Assembly: GCA_037974665.1 (NCBI GenBank)
Contig: CM075775.1
Span: forward strand, 29,827,732-29,891,731
From: Ehretia macrophylla
Taxonomy: Eukaryota > Streptophyta > Magnoliopsida > Boraginales > Ehretiaceae
Length of the DNA stretch: 64,000 nucleotides
Direction: 5' to 3'
Within the stretch, counting starts at the first letter, position 1. Each line of letters opens with the position of its first letter. This document shows positions 47,411 to 59,571 of this stretch, one piece after another. The notes beneath the pieces were generated by a model. That model ran no database searches. It saw only the letters and a program-made list of their open reading frames with translations, and was not told where the DNA came from. The translations under genes and the position numbers were made by a program.

Positions 47411-48425
47411 TAAAGTGGTCTAAGATCATAAAAATTAAAAGAAAATAAAATAATTTGGTAGGTTAATTGAAAGGAGATTTAATTTAAATTAATAGTTAAC
47501 TAAGCAAATTTAAAAATCTAATTAACCTAATTTAAATAGGAGGTGTCAAATCCTAAAATTGGATCAGATTGGAGATGAGTTAGATCAAGATTTTTATGTT
47601 ATGCTTATAAAATTATGTTTGAAACTTAGATTTGTATAGTCAAACTAAGTTTTGTTTTTTTTTGGTCATAAATTAGGTTGACTAAGTTACAAGCCCGTTT
47701 TGTCGATTTCACCTAGTTAGCCTAAGTCAACTATTCTAGATTTAGGTACAACTCTGTCTATCTAGTCACCCTAGAAGTCGAAGTACGGGTTTGTCTAAAT
47801 GATCATATAGTCAATTGACTAAGCTAGTAGGTAAATCATGATACAACCTATGATATATTTGAAATTAAGCCTGATTCATATGTGATAATTTAATATGTAC
47901 CAATTTTAGACTCGCTACAAGTATTAATAAGATCCAAAATTGAAGCAATAAATAATGATCAACAAAACCCGATTGGATTTATAAACTAATAAGGTAGAAT
48001 CACATGTAAATACAAACTACAAATATATTTAAATTATAAACACATGATTCATAAGTATTAATAAACAAAACTCAACAAGATCCAAATCATCCAAAATGCA
48101 AAATCAACAAAATATCCAAATCAAAAAGTCATACAAAAATAATAAGCAATAACACTATAGAACTTTTTTTAATCGTTAAATAATCTAGTTTATATCAAAT
48201 TAAAACTAAAAACATGATAAGAAATAAAAAGAAGTTTCCATATGAGATTGGTCTCTTCAAGTGTAGATTCTTTGCTCTAATTTGTTCACTAACTTGAGGT
48301 TTGACGGTAGAGTTAGATAGATTTGATGGATTTGGGGTTTGGTTGTAGTGGATAAGTGTGTGTGTGTGTGTGTAGAAGTGATGTGTGTTAGTATGTGTGA
48401 AAAATGTAAGAGAATTCAAGGGCGA
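47411..48425. other. Intergenic DNA
   Basis: AT-rich, with a short (GT)n run near 48357-48372. No gene seen. Confidence 0.4.
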
Positions 48426-48545
48426 ATTTAAGAATTTAATATTAGGGGGGTCAAAATATTTTTTTAATGATACTATATAAATTTTTTTAAAAGTTAGGGG
48501 GTGATAATTTTTTTTAATGATACTATATAAATATTTTTAAAAAAA
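48426..48545. repeat. Short tandem duplication, about 51-bp unit
   Basis: TTTTTTAATGATACTATATA followed by AAT-TTTTTAAAA occurs twice in tandem, each preceded by a GGGGG-containing block. Confidence 0.75.
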
Positions 48546-49151
48546 TTTAAAACATTAGTCCTTTTCTTATGTTATATAGATCCGGCCCGGAGAGAATGTG
48601 TGTATAAAAAATGTGTAGTAGTGTGTGTATTGTTGTGGATGTTAATGTGCGGATAAGGATGTGGATTGATGAGATTAGAATGTCAAAGTAGAACGCGTAG
48701 AAATAGTCTGTGTGGCTTGGTTTTGCCGTAGGTGTGAAGTGAGGTCATGGCTGTGTTCACGATGTGAAATTCAGGTTTAGTCGGTGAGTGAATGTGCTGG
48801 TGGGTCAAATGTCACAATGCTGTAAATGATATAATAATAAAACAAAAACAAAAGCTCAATGTCCATAAATTTTTTTTTCTTTGTTTTCTTTTTTTATATA
48901 TATTTCTTCCACCAATCTTGTTTCTCTTTTGTTCATTTTAGAACACTTTCCATTACGAACACCACTTTTTCTCTACGAAAAATCATAAAAGTTACATTAG
49001 TCAATTATTTTAGCATTGAAATTAATAAAGTCAAGTTAACAACAATTGTTAAAAATGACTAATAAATGCAATCAATTAAGTACAAAACACCCTAAAAATG
49101 TACTCAATTAACCTCTAAAACACAAACACATCAAAAAATATTTTACAACAT

Positions 49152-49290
49152 ACACATATTTTTAAAAATAAACTCTACTGTTTTATTAATAATTTTACTC
49201 TCAAAATTAGTGGAGACTACAGTTCCTGCTGACTCCAAGATAAATGCTCCCTTCGGTCTATGAAAGTCTCCAATCCAACAATGAGGTCCA
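49152..49290. repeat. Direct repeat, copy 1 of a 135-bp pair
   Basis: It matches 49844-49982 about 690 bp downstream: TTTTTAAAAATAAACT, GGAGACTACAGT, CCCTTCGGTCTATGA and CCAATCCAACAATGAGGTC. Not flanking a recognisable element. Confidence 0.75.
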
Positions 49291-49447
49291 TATCGACACT
49301 CATGGGGGATGAGCCCTACTCTAAGAGTAATTTTTCTGCATGTACTTTACTGGCAAAGGTCTTGATAAGGTCAATCTTAGCTATATTTGAATTTGCAAAC
49401 AACTCAAAAAAGCTCTTCATCATAGTTCTTAACTAAAATAGGAATTA

Positions 49448-49614
49448 AAATAGGACCCAAGCACCCACACTTAAGGTGTGTATTTGTATAGTGGGAGAGT
49501 TAAAGATATGCACAAAGTGTCCAATATAATGATTTCTCTAAAAAAAAATACCAAAAAACAAAGAATTTTTTTTTTCAAGGTGAGAATGTGCATCAAGCTA
49601 TAGATCCGCCACTA
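49448..49614. mobile_element. hAT-type MITE, inverted relative of 8988-9162
   Basis: It reads as the reverse complement of the 9.0-kb copy: GTGTGTATTTGTATAGTGGG, ATGCACAAAGTGTCCAATAT, CAAGGTGAGAATGTGCAT and the terminus TCCGCCACTA at 49605-49614. The other end is eroded. Confidence 0.65.
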
Positions 49615-49843
49615 GATGAAGGCTCTTTGTTTATTTTTCACTCATATAATAAATGAAATGAATGCTTAGTTAGCTAGTTTGGAGTTAACACAATTTCGTT
49701 CTCGAAATTCATTAAGTTACAAAGTAAGCATTCTGACTTCTTCTTCTTAAAAACACATAATTTAATAGTAATATTTGTACATTTTTTTTATTTTTTTATG
49801 TGCGGACTAAATTAATTTTTGACTAAAATTATTTTAAAAATAT

Positions 49844-49982
49844 ACATATTTTTAAAAATAAACTTTACTTTTTCATTAATAACTTTGCTCTTGGGGTCAA
49901 TGGAGACTACAGTCCCCTACTAACCCCAAGGTAAATGCGCCCTTCGGTCTATGAGAGTCTGCAATCCAACAATGAGGTCGCT
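49844..49982. repeat. Direct repeat, copy 2 of a 135-bp pair
   Basis: Counterpart of 49152-49290 with scattered substitutions. Confidence 0.75.
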
Positions 49983-50148
49983 TTGGTGACATCTTGTTTC
50001 AATTAGTCTACTTAGAATGTTAGGTACATTTGGCATCGTACCAAACCACATGATAGTGCAAATAAGATACACTAAATTGAAACAAGTATCAATATCTCCA
50101 AAGCCTCGCCATGAGCAAAATAATCAAGTAATAATTTATTATAGTGAA

Positions 50149-50691
50149 TGTCGAGGTCGGAAATCCTCGCAGCTGAGATTGTACGGCTACACTTTGCCAA
50201 GCTGAACTTTCAGGTTGGCCTCCGAGCTGAACTTTCGGGTTGGCCTCCGAGCTGAACTTTCGGGTTGGCCTCCGAGCTGAACTTTCAGGTTGGCCTCCGA
50301 GCTGAACTTTCAGGTCGGCAACTAAATCTGCACAAGGAAAAGGAAGGAAAATGCGGGGTGATGACCCAGATTTTCCCCTCGGGCATGCGAATGATTAGTA
50401 TGTCCGAGCTGGCAAGGTAGCTGAGAGCATTCAATAACGAGTTACCTCTGAAATGAAGGGGGTGAAGCTCTATTTATACTAAATTCAGGTCTGATAGCAT
50501 TTAATGCGGTGTAGCTTTATGTCCCATTAGTGCTTTATGTCCCATCGGAACAGCTAGCACTGAGGTCAGGGTTTTCCGGGGTCGGGTCAGCATCCAGGTT
50601 GGGTATTTAGCTGAATGCGCTGGGCTCGGCTCTGATTAGCCCGTCTCAGCTCGGTGTGGGTAACTCACCCCAGCTTGGGGACTCCTCGTCA
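50149..50691 (-). repeat. 3' LTR of the Tat element
   Basis: A 543-bp terminal repeat with TG...CA ends. It begins (plus strand) with five tandem copies of a 25-bp unit GAGCTGAACTTTC-GGTTGGCC; the partner LTR has one fewer. Confidence 0.95.
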
Positions 50692-50714
50692 ATCCCTCCC
50701 CCCCCTCCCCAAGT
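50692..50714 (-). other. Polypurine tract
   Basis: The minus strand reads GGGGAGGGGGGGGAGGGAT directly against the 3' LTR, the usual plus-strand priming site. Confidence 0.85.
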
Positions 50715-51177
50715 CGAGATCAAGGGGGTGAGATCTAGAATTGGGAATTTCTCCCGAGCTGGAGGTGCCGACCCCGACAGAGTAGGGATGGCTATATCAG
50801 CGGTGCATGCCCTTCAGATGGCTGACACGTCACCTGGCGGTTCTGACAAGACGCGACGTTTGGGCTCCTGGGCTCCCCAAGGCGATTTTCAGAAGTGCCT
50901 ATAAATAAGGCCTTAACATTCGAGATTCATTTCACACTTCGCTTTCAACTTTCAAGAGTTTTAGGTCGGACACCAGAGTGGTCGGACACATTTAGCTCGG
51001 AAAGAATCTTCTCGGGATTTTCAACTCGGAGCCAACTAGGTCAGGTCACATTCCGCAGTCAAGAGCAGTAGGTACATCTCGACTCCCTTTAGTCATTCCT
51101 GTACATTTATATTTAGTCTGTAGACAGGACGGGGAGGTTGGAGTCGGAAGATTCCCAGGCGATGGAGGTGAGGTCCT

Positions 51178-53397
51178 ATGGTGGGGATGAGAGTCGACAT
51201 CAGCTCAAAAATCTGGGCCCGGGAGAGCGATGATGATTGCCAAGTTATTGGGGTCAGACTGGCACAAGAGGAGGCCGAGGCGGATCCTTTGGCCGACATG
51301 GGGGACTTGGAGGATAGGGAAGATGAGGAGCCGCTAAATCAACTGGAGGGCGTCGAGATGCCACAAGAGTACCTAGCTGGAGCTTCTACCTCCGAGCCGA
51401 TCGAAGCAGTCCCGGTTAGTGCTGTTCAACCTCGGAGCTCGGCCACAGCCAGCGCTTCTTCAACTCGGGGGAAGAGGATTAAGTAGCTGTTCGCCTGTTG
51501 CAAGCGTAAGTGCCATTCCACGGTGCAAATGGCCAACGCCAGGCTGAGGAACTGGTCAGTGGATCGTCATCACAAGCTGAAGGTTCCAGGTCGGCACGAA
51601 TCGGCTTGCTATCCTCCGGCCGACCACTTAACCATATACGATCTTGCATTCGACGTCATTCAGCTCTCCCTTCCCGGTTTTGTTGTCAACATCTTGAACT
51701 ATTTCGAGCTCAAACCAGGTCAGATGTCGCCGAATGGTTGGGCCATAATGGTGGCCTTCTATGTGTTCTGCCTTGAGAAGAAAGTGGAGCCGACCTTGCG
51801 CAGGTTCAGGCATTTCTTTGTGTACAAACCCAACCCAAAGCAGCTAGGGTGGTTTTACTTCGCATCTCAGGTCGGCAACTCCATATTCACCAAGTGGCAC
51901 TCTTCTAACAAGGGCTGGCATAATGACTATTATTGGGTGGAGCTGGTTGTGAACTCTGGGTGCAGGTTGGACTGGATTCCAAGTTTGAGGAAGACCGTCA
52001 ATGATGACCCCAAGTTCTTAGAAGAGGAACTTGAAGAAGTCGCGGTGCTCAGGCCCACACCCGAGATGCTGATAGATATTGACAGCGTGCTCAAATGGGA
52101 GCGGATCTGGGATTCCAAGCTGTTTGGTAGGGAACCCGACCTCTCGAGGGATCATCCCAACCTGCTTCCCGAGCCCGAAGAGGACGCGGGGTCTAGCTCA
52201 GATGAGGGTCAGTTTGTAGGATCGGCGTCTAACCTCCCAATTGTCCTGTCTGCTAATCTTTTTAGGTTGGCCTTCGGCTCTTTTTTATTTCTTTCCTCTA
52301 CCTTTTGCAGGCATGGCGGATATGAGAAAACTCGCGTATACCTAGGTGAGAAAGAAGAATGAAGCCAGCGGCGAGGCTTCAGCTCGGTCTGGCTTGGGAA
52401 GTGCTGCTCAGGGTCAGAGGCAGCGGCCCAGCGGCCAAGTGTGGGAGGTCGGCTTCCAGGTCTCCTCCAGGGGGGCTTCGGGGTCCCCTTTGCCCAAGAG
52501 ATTGAGCTCGGGAGTGGCGATCCCGGAGCGCTCAGCATCCCGACCTGAGAGTAGAAAGCGGCCTCGAGCCGAATACTCCAGGAAAGGCAAGTTCGCGGAG
52601 GTGAGCCCTCCCAGCAAGGACTTCATGGTGGCGACCAAAGTGGCCCGCGACCCTAAGCTGGCGACGGTCCCGGCAGAGCAGCTCTCGCTCGACCTGAGGA
52701 CGGCCATAGTCACGGTGAGTCTTATCCAACTTCTGGTAAGCTTGTTTTTTAGCTCGGCTAATCGTTTTGCTTTCTTCTAAACAATCCGAGTCCCACATCC
52801 TTTCGGTTCCCAGCTTTCTTGTCAAGGCCCAGACTTATTGCGTTGAGCTCGAGCAGCGATATATGGATGCCCGGGCCGAGCTCGAGACTTTGAGGGAGGA
52901 GGCCGCCCAGAGGCGCAAGGCGGACACGATGGAGATCGACCATCTAAAGAAGGAGCTTGATGCGGAAAAATCCCGCGCGAAGCCGCGGCCAAGGACGTCG
53001 AGCGCTACAAGTTGGAAAACGTGAGGCCGAGACGAAGCTCTGGGATCTGGTGGACCGGGTCGGCACCAAAGGAGAGAAAGCAGTGGAAGCCTTCAAGTCC
53101 AGTGATGCGGCCGTGGACTGGTTGGCCACGGAAGGCGGGGCCATGGCCAAGTATGCCGAGATGGAATTCTACTTCCGGGGTCAAGTCGTAACTCGAGAAA
53201 GAGCGAAGACCTTTTTTCCTGCCACCAAGAATGACTATATTGAAATCTTGGAGGCTCTGCCGTTGGAGTTCTGGGAGATTCCTGAGCTTCCAGCCGACAT
53301 GACGTCCCAGGCTAAAGAGGTGATGAAATTTGTCCAAGAAGGTATGGACCAAGTCAGGGACGAAGCTGATGCAACCAACGCCGCTCCTCCAAAATAG
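51178..53397 (+). other. Antisense extra-ORF region of the Tat element
   Basis: Open frames run opposite to gag-pol. The longest (51523-52362) has LSLPGFVVNILNYFELKPGQ and KPNPKQLGWFYFAS, typical of the domain annotated as putative gypsy-type transposon protein (PF04195). Later stretches are basic/Ser-rich and then coiled-coil-like (ELEQRYMDARAELETLREEA). Such antisense ORFs are known from plant Tat elements; their role is unclear. Intron-like gaps lie between stretches. Confidence 0.7.
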
Positions 53398-53989
53398 ATT
53401 TTTGTAAATCAGCCCGGGTAGGGCTTTGTAATTTCGCCCACGTTGGGCTCATTGTAATTGTTTTGTTTTTAATTCTAATGGAATTATTATTTTGCATTTT
53501 ATTCGAGTTCATACTTGTGTACTTTTCCCTTCGCAAATTTTTCTTAAGTAAGTGGGGTTGGGCCAATGTAATGGACCATTCACTTAAGTAAAAGGAACCG
53601 AGCTGGACGCGATTAATGAATTATCATCTATTCCGAGCTGGTTAATTGGGCAACATTATAATCGTCGCCAACCTGGACTCGTCAGTTCGATTTAAAATTG
53701 GTCAAACTAATGTTGACGAATGTTAAGTTCGAGTTTAGACCCAAATTAAATATACCGACTTGAAGCTGGATTACTCCGAGTTGGATCTTAATCCGAATTA
53801 GCAAAGCTAATCAAATAGTTATTGATTATACCCGAGCTGGAACTTAGTTCGAGCTGGTTTACTTAATCATTAGCTCGTAATTAAGCATGGCCATCGCGTT
53901 AATCCGAGTTGGTAGTAGCTAATAGCTGAGGTGCTTGGGCCCGGGTCGGGTTTCGTACTGGTTTACAAAATACATTGCACTGAGTTTGT

Positions 53990-54240
53990 ACATGGAGTGC
54001 TCGGGCTCGAGGGCCAATTATAGATAATATTTTGGCTCGGGGCCTTAACAAAATATTTTAGCTCGGTGGCCGCGACATGTGATTTCGGCTTGATTCCATT
54101 ACAAGAGATTTCAGTTCGGTGGCTGTTAAAAGATTTCGGCTCGGGAGCCGTAACAAGAGATTTCAACTCGGAGCTATTACAAAATGTTTCGGCTCGGGGC
54201 CGTTACAAAAGATTTTGGCTCGGGGCCTTTAGACAAAATA
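53990..54240. repeat. Tandem repeats inside the Tat element
   Basis: About eight imperfect units of 25-32 bp with the core GATTTCGGCTCGGGGCCGTT-ACAA, between the integrase end and the antisense ORFs. Confidence 0.8.
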
Positions 54241-55218
54241 CTGCTTCAAGTATTCTGAGTGCCATGCATTCTTCAATAGTTTCCCGTTCTTGTCGCAGAG
54301 GTAGAAGGTCCAAGGTCGGACTTTTTTCACGACTTCATACGGTCCCTCCCAGGTTGGGAAGAGCTTGTTACCCGAGTGCAACAAAAAGATGGCCTTTTTG
54401 AGTACGAGGTCACCTACCTTAATAGGCTTAGGCTTAACCTGTTTGGCAAAGGCTATTTGCATGGCAGCTTTGCTGGCCAGCATTCTAATTTGAGCTTTAG
54501 CTCGGAGCTCTTCAGCGAGGTCGAGCTCTTCACGGATCCGTGCTCCGTTTATTTCTGGATCCTGGAGGAGGGTTCTACTGGTCGGGGACCCGATCTCCAC
54601 TGGCAGCACCGCTTGAGTACCGAAGGTCAGCTCGAAGGGCGATTCTCCCGTTGCCGAGCTGGTGGTGGTCCGCTGAGCCCATAACACCTCGGGAAGAATC
54701 GATGCCCACTGGCCCTTTAATTCCTCCAGCTTGATTTTCAGGCCCTACAAAATGATTTGGTTAGTCTTTTCAACTTGGCCATTACTTTGAGGATGAGCAA
54801 TAGATGAGAATCTAAGGTCGATCCCAATCTCAGCACATTTGCCTCGAAAGTATGCACCGTCGAATTGCTTGCCTCGGTCAGTAATGATGACCTTCGGCAC
54901 CCCGAACCGGCAAATGATGTTTTTCCACACAAAATTCCAAGCTGCCTTTTCTGTTATTCTAGCAACACCTTCAGCCTCAGGCCATTTGGTTAAGTAGTCT
55001 ACTGCTACAAAGGCGTGCTTCTTTTGGCTAACACTGGTTGGCAATGGGCCGATGATATCTAGACCCCACTGATAAAAGGGCCATGGGCTTATCATGACCG
55101 TGAGGTCTACCACAGGCTTCCTCTGTACGTTGGCGAACCTTTGGTAGGTGTCGCACTTTTTTATATACTCTTTGGCATCTTGTTCCGAGGTTGGCCAGAA
55201 ATAGCCTTGCCTTAACAC
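54229..55218 (-). other. Integrase region (Tat element)
   Basis: It contains WGLDIIGPLPTS, FVAVDYLTKWPEAE, VPKVIITDRGKQF and AHPQSNGQVEKTN, the catalytic DDE core of Gypsy integrase. A C-terminal stretch with KVGDLVLKKA and WEGPYEVVKKV follows. Part of a fossil polyprotein. Confidence 0.9.
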
Positions 55219-55314
55219 CTTTCGAGCTAGAGCTTTGCCTCCTAAGTGGTTTCCACATGCCCCTTCGTGGATCTCCCGGAGTACATAGTTTCCCTCCCCG
55301 GGTCCAACACATTT

Positions 55315-56324
55315 TTAGAGAGGCCAAGTGTAGGCTCTCTTATAAAGTTGCCCAGCAATTATAACAAACCTTGAGGCATGTTTCATGAGTTTTCGAGCTG
55401 CTTTTTCATCCTCTGGGGTCATACCCCCCTCCAAGTAGTCCACGATTGATTTGGTCCAATCTGGGCTTAAATTGAGCTCGGCTACGGCTTGCACCCCCAA
55501 CTGAATACTCGGTTTGAATACTTCTTCCACATGGACCAAGGTAGGTCGGCTCTCGCCCAAGGCCAACCTGGACAGGGCATCAACCTTCATATTCTCTTCC
55601 CTCGAAATTTGCTGTATCGTGAACCTTTTCAGCCCTGAGGTCAAATCCTTGACTCCAGCATAGTACTGTCCTTGGCTCCGAACTCTTCTGATATCTGACT
55701 AGAAACCAATTGAGAGTCGGTGCTTAGGTCGACTGTCTGTGCCTCGAGCTGAGCTGTAATTTTTAACCCGGCAATCACCGCTTCATACTCCGCTTCATTG
55801 TTGGACGCCGGAAAGGTGAACTTGAGGAAGTATTGGTGCTCATGCTTGGTCAGGTCAAGGATGACCACCCCAGCTCCGCTACCAAACTTCCCTGAGGCCC
55901 TATCCACACGGACCTTCCACACGTCCTCCGGGTCATACGCGGCTCGGCTAGTGCATTTCACCACAAAGTCCACGATGGCTTGGGCTTTGATGGTTGTTCT
56001 GGGCTGGTAGGTGATGTCAAATTGACTCAGCTCAACTGCCCATTTCAGCAACCTACCCGACGCCTCCGGCTTGTGCATGATGGACTTGAGTAGGGCATCC
56101 GTCATGACCTTAATCGGATGAGCGTCAAAGTATGGCTTCAACTTTCTTGCCGCTGTGATGAGTGCGATGGCGAGCTTTTCCAAGGAGGAGTACCTCACCT
56201 CAGCCCCTTGCAAGGTTTTCCTGACACAGTAGACGGGCTTCTGTTCATTCTCTTCTTCTTGGACTAGTGCCGCTGCCACTGCTGTCCCCGAGCATGCTAG
56301 GTATAGTACCAGCTCCTCCCCCAC
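55315..56324 (-). other. Two RNase H domains (Tat element)
   Basis: The upstream half has the Gypsy-type RNase H connection (ALVQEEENEQKPVYCVRKTL, SSLEKLAIALITAARKLKPY). It is followed by an archaeal-like RNase H (VRVDRASGKFGSGAGVVILD, NNEAEYEAVIAGL, STDSQLV). The duplicated RNase H is a recognised feature of the Tat lineage. Confidence 0.85.
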
Positions 56325-56330
56325 CTCGGG

Positions 56331-57443
56331 TCAGCATAGCAGGGGTAGCGAAGCTAAATAGCTTTTCATCTCTTGGAAGGCGTTCTGGCATTCTCTAGTC
56401 CATTCAAAGTTCTTAGGATTCCTCAATATCTTGAACAAGGGTGCACACTTGTCCGCCGACCTAGACATGAATCTGCTCAGCGCTGCGACCTTGCCTGCTA
56501 ACACCTGGACGTCTTTTACGCAGGTCGGCAGTGCCAGGTCGAGTATCGCCTGAACCTTCTCCGGGTTGGCTTCTATCCCACGGGTTGTGACCATGAAGCC
56601 CAGAAACTTTCCTGCCCTGATGCCAAATGCATATTTTTTCGGGTTCAGCTTTATCGTAAAGTGCTCCATTACGGTGAAAGCTTCAGCCAGGTCGGCTTCA
56701 TGGTATTCCGCCCTCTTGCTCTTGACCAGCATGTCATCTACATAGATCTCCATATTTCGGTCAATCTGATTTTTGAAAACCTTGTTTACCATCCGAGTGT
56801 AGGTAGCTCTAGCATTCTTGAGGCCGAAAGGCATGACCTCATAGTAGTAGAGACGTTTATCGGTGGTAAAGGCAGTCTTCTCTTTGTCTCCGGGTACCAT
56901 CTTAATCTGGTTATAGCCTTTGAAGGCGTCCATGAAAGAGAGTAGCTCGAACCCGAAGGTGGCATCCACCATCTGATCAATCCGAGGTAGGGGAAAGCAG
57001 TCCTTGGGGCAGGCTTTGTTGAGGTTGGTGAACTCAATACACAGTCTCCATCTACCTGAGGACTTGGTCACCAGGACCACGTTTGATAACCAGGTTGGGT
57101 ACTGAATTTCCTTTATGTGGCCGGCGTCTACCAATTTGTCCACCTCTTCTGCTATGATTTGTTGCTTATCATAATGGAAGTGCATGCGCTTCTGCTTCAC
57201 CGGATGGTAATTCGAGTCGGCATTTAGGTGATGCTCGATCACTCCCGGGTCAATACCTGTCATGTTAGAGGCAGACCATGCAAATATGTGTTCATTTTTC
57301 AGAAGAAATTGGCTTATACCTTTCTTGAGGTCATCAGAGAGTTCACTTCCGATCTTTCCTTTCTTTGTTTCATCGGAGAGTTCCACCTCTTGAAGGTTTT
57401 CAGCTGGGCTTCCTCTCTTAGCATCCCTCTTTTCTTCAAGCAA
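56331..57443 (-). other. Reverse transcriptase region (Tat element)
   Basis: It shows the Gypsy RT blocks: SGRWRLCIEFTNLNKACPKD, FPLPRIDQMVDATFG, MPFGLKNARATYTRMVNKVF and the YVDDMLVKS catalytic motif. Confidence 0.93.
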
Positions 57444-57449
57444 ATCTGG

Positions 57450-58295
57450 TCCTCAGCCAACCTGATATTTAGGTCGGAGGGAGTTTTTATAACATTCCTG
57501 GGCTGAGAGCTGGGCTCCGCGGATGGTGGTTGTACTGGCCGAGGTCGGGAATTTAAGGGCCCGGTGGTAGGTAGAAGGGACGGCCCTAAAATGGTTGAGT
57601 GCTACCCGGCCTAAAATCCCGTTGTAAGTGGAGTTGCAATCCATCACAATGAAGTTGGCTTGCATTGAAACTCGCTTATCTCCGTCTTCCAGTTTCAGCG
57701 GAAGGTTGATGACCCCTTCGGCTCAGTGGGTATGCCCGGTGAATCCAGCCAAGGTGTCCCTCAATGGTCTAACTCGGCTTCTGTCCAATCCCATTTGCTC
57801 AAATGCTTTCAAGAATAGGACTTCTGTCGAGCTCCCGGTGTCCACCATCAACCTCTTCACGGTGAAGTTGGCTATTTCGGCGCTGATCACCAGTGGGTCG
57901 TCATGGGGCAATATCATACCTTTCAAATCCTCTAAGGAAAAAATGAGCTCCTCTAACTCCGAGACTGGACCCCGCGCCGGCCCATACTCTCTTCCAGCTC
58001 CAACATAACCCTTCCTGCCATGCGAGGTCTCTCTACCCGACGCCAATCCTCCGGCGATGGTCTCGATCACAGCTAGACGTCCGCCATCGGCTTGTCGTCT
58101 GGGTGGACTTCTCTCCCTGTCCCTCTGATCTTGGCTCCGGGTCGGTTGATTATCTACGTATCTCCGGAGGTGACCTCGGGCTATCAGTGCTTCGATCTCT
58201 TGTTTTAAGTCTTTGCACTCCTCGGTGGTATGGCCGTAATCCATGTGGTAGCAGCAATACTTGGTTCTGTTGCGCTTTTCAGGTCGGCCTTTCAT
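57450..58295 (-). other. gag zinc-knuckle and protease region (Tat element)
   Basis: A knuckle-like KYCCYHMDYGHTTEECKDLK is followed by an aspartic protease signature MVDTGSSTEVLFLKAF. Confidence 0.8.
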
Positions 58296-58403
58296 TCTCG
58301 GTGCTGGAGGTAGGTGGTTCTAGTACTGGATCTCCATTAAGATCTGCTCTCTTGAGGTGTTAAGTGGAGTGAACATAGTAAACCGGGGGTTTTGCTTGGG
58401 CTG

Positions 58404-59504
58404 CTAAGGCTGCTTCCCTCGGTCGTTTTGGATCTTACCCCCAGGTTGGGCTCGGGAGGTTTCTCCCTTTTTTTCGGCCTCCTTCTCCTTGTCATCGTCC
58501 CTCTTAGCTTGATGGATTTCCTCCGAGTGTATGTACCCTTCTGCCCGTACCATCAGCTCGGTTACGGTATCCACGGGGTCGATAGCCAAGGAAGAAGTAA
58601 AAGGTCCCGACCTAAGCCTACTTTGGTAAGCTATTAGCGCCATAGAATCCTCCAGGTTGGGGATCCTGAGGGTCTCTTCATTGAATTGGGCGGCGTAAGA
58701 CCTCAATCTCTCTCCTTTGTGTTGTTTCACTGACAGTAATGATGAGGTGTGATGCGTTGCACGTCGGCTTCCAGCGAAGCGGGACAAGAAAGCCTCAGCC
58801 AACTGATGAAAATTTGCAATAGAGCTGGGACGAAGTTTTTGGAACTAGTCCAAGGCATTGCCAACCAGGGTGGTTGGGAACGTTTTCGTCTTCATGAGGT
58901 CGGTCATATCATGCAGAGTCATATGGTGGTCAAAGTTCAGCAAGTGGCTGGCTGGGTCTCCGTCCCACTATAGACTGCCAGGTTGGGCATCCGGTTGTCG
59001 GTAGGCAATGTCGTTGCCAGTACTTCATGCAAGAGTGAGCTTACGTCGAGCTGGTTAATGACTTTGGCTATGGCAGCAGCGGTCTTGGCCTGCTCGGGGT
59101 CGGCGTGGGCCGCCTTCTTTCCTCTCGCCTCCACGGGTCTCGCCTCCGGCTCTAAGAATCTTTCTCCGTCTTGTGCTTGGGTTCTCCCCGGGGGCCGGAA
59201 TACGGAACTGTGGGCGCATGGGCCGCTGTGTAGTTGCTTGTGGAATTGGGGGTTCCGCAGCTAGCCGGGCTACCTGCTCATTTAGCTCTTGGAACATCTT
59301 AAGCATCATCCTCATCTCCGGCGTCAGGCTGGAGTTGAGGTCTCCGTCTGTGTATGGGTTGGTTTCTGAGGCTAAATGTATACGTTGGCTCGTTCCAACG
59401 TCGGCTTGGGTTTGATCTTGACTAGGTACCTGCGTGGTTTCGAGGCCCTCATCCGGGTTGGGTGAGTCCTCTACCGGTGCGCTGTGCCTTCTAGTTTGTA
59501 CCAT
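58404..59504 (-). other. gag region (Tat element)
   Basis: It begins with an ATG at 59504 after the leader. An acidic/Gln-rich N-terminal part and a Gypsy gag core (HKGERLRSYAAQFNEETLRI) are recognisable. Fossil coding sequence. Confidence 0.8.
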
Positions 59505-59552
59505 GATGGTTCCTCAATGAGTGGTGAGAAGAGTGATAGAAAGAACTCGTTT

Positions 59553-59571
59553 CCCACAGACGGCGCCAAAC
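59553..59571 (-). other. Primer-binding site
   Basis: Directly inside the 5' LTR the minus strand reads GTTTGGCGCCGTCTGTGGG; TGGCGCC starts are typical of plant Gypsy primer sites. Confidence 0.8.
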
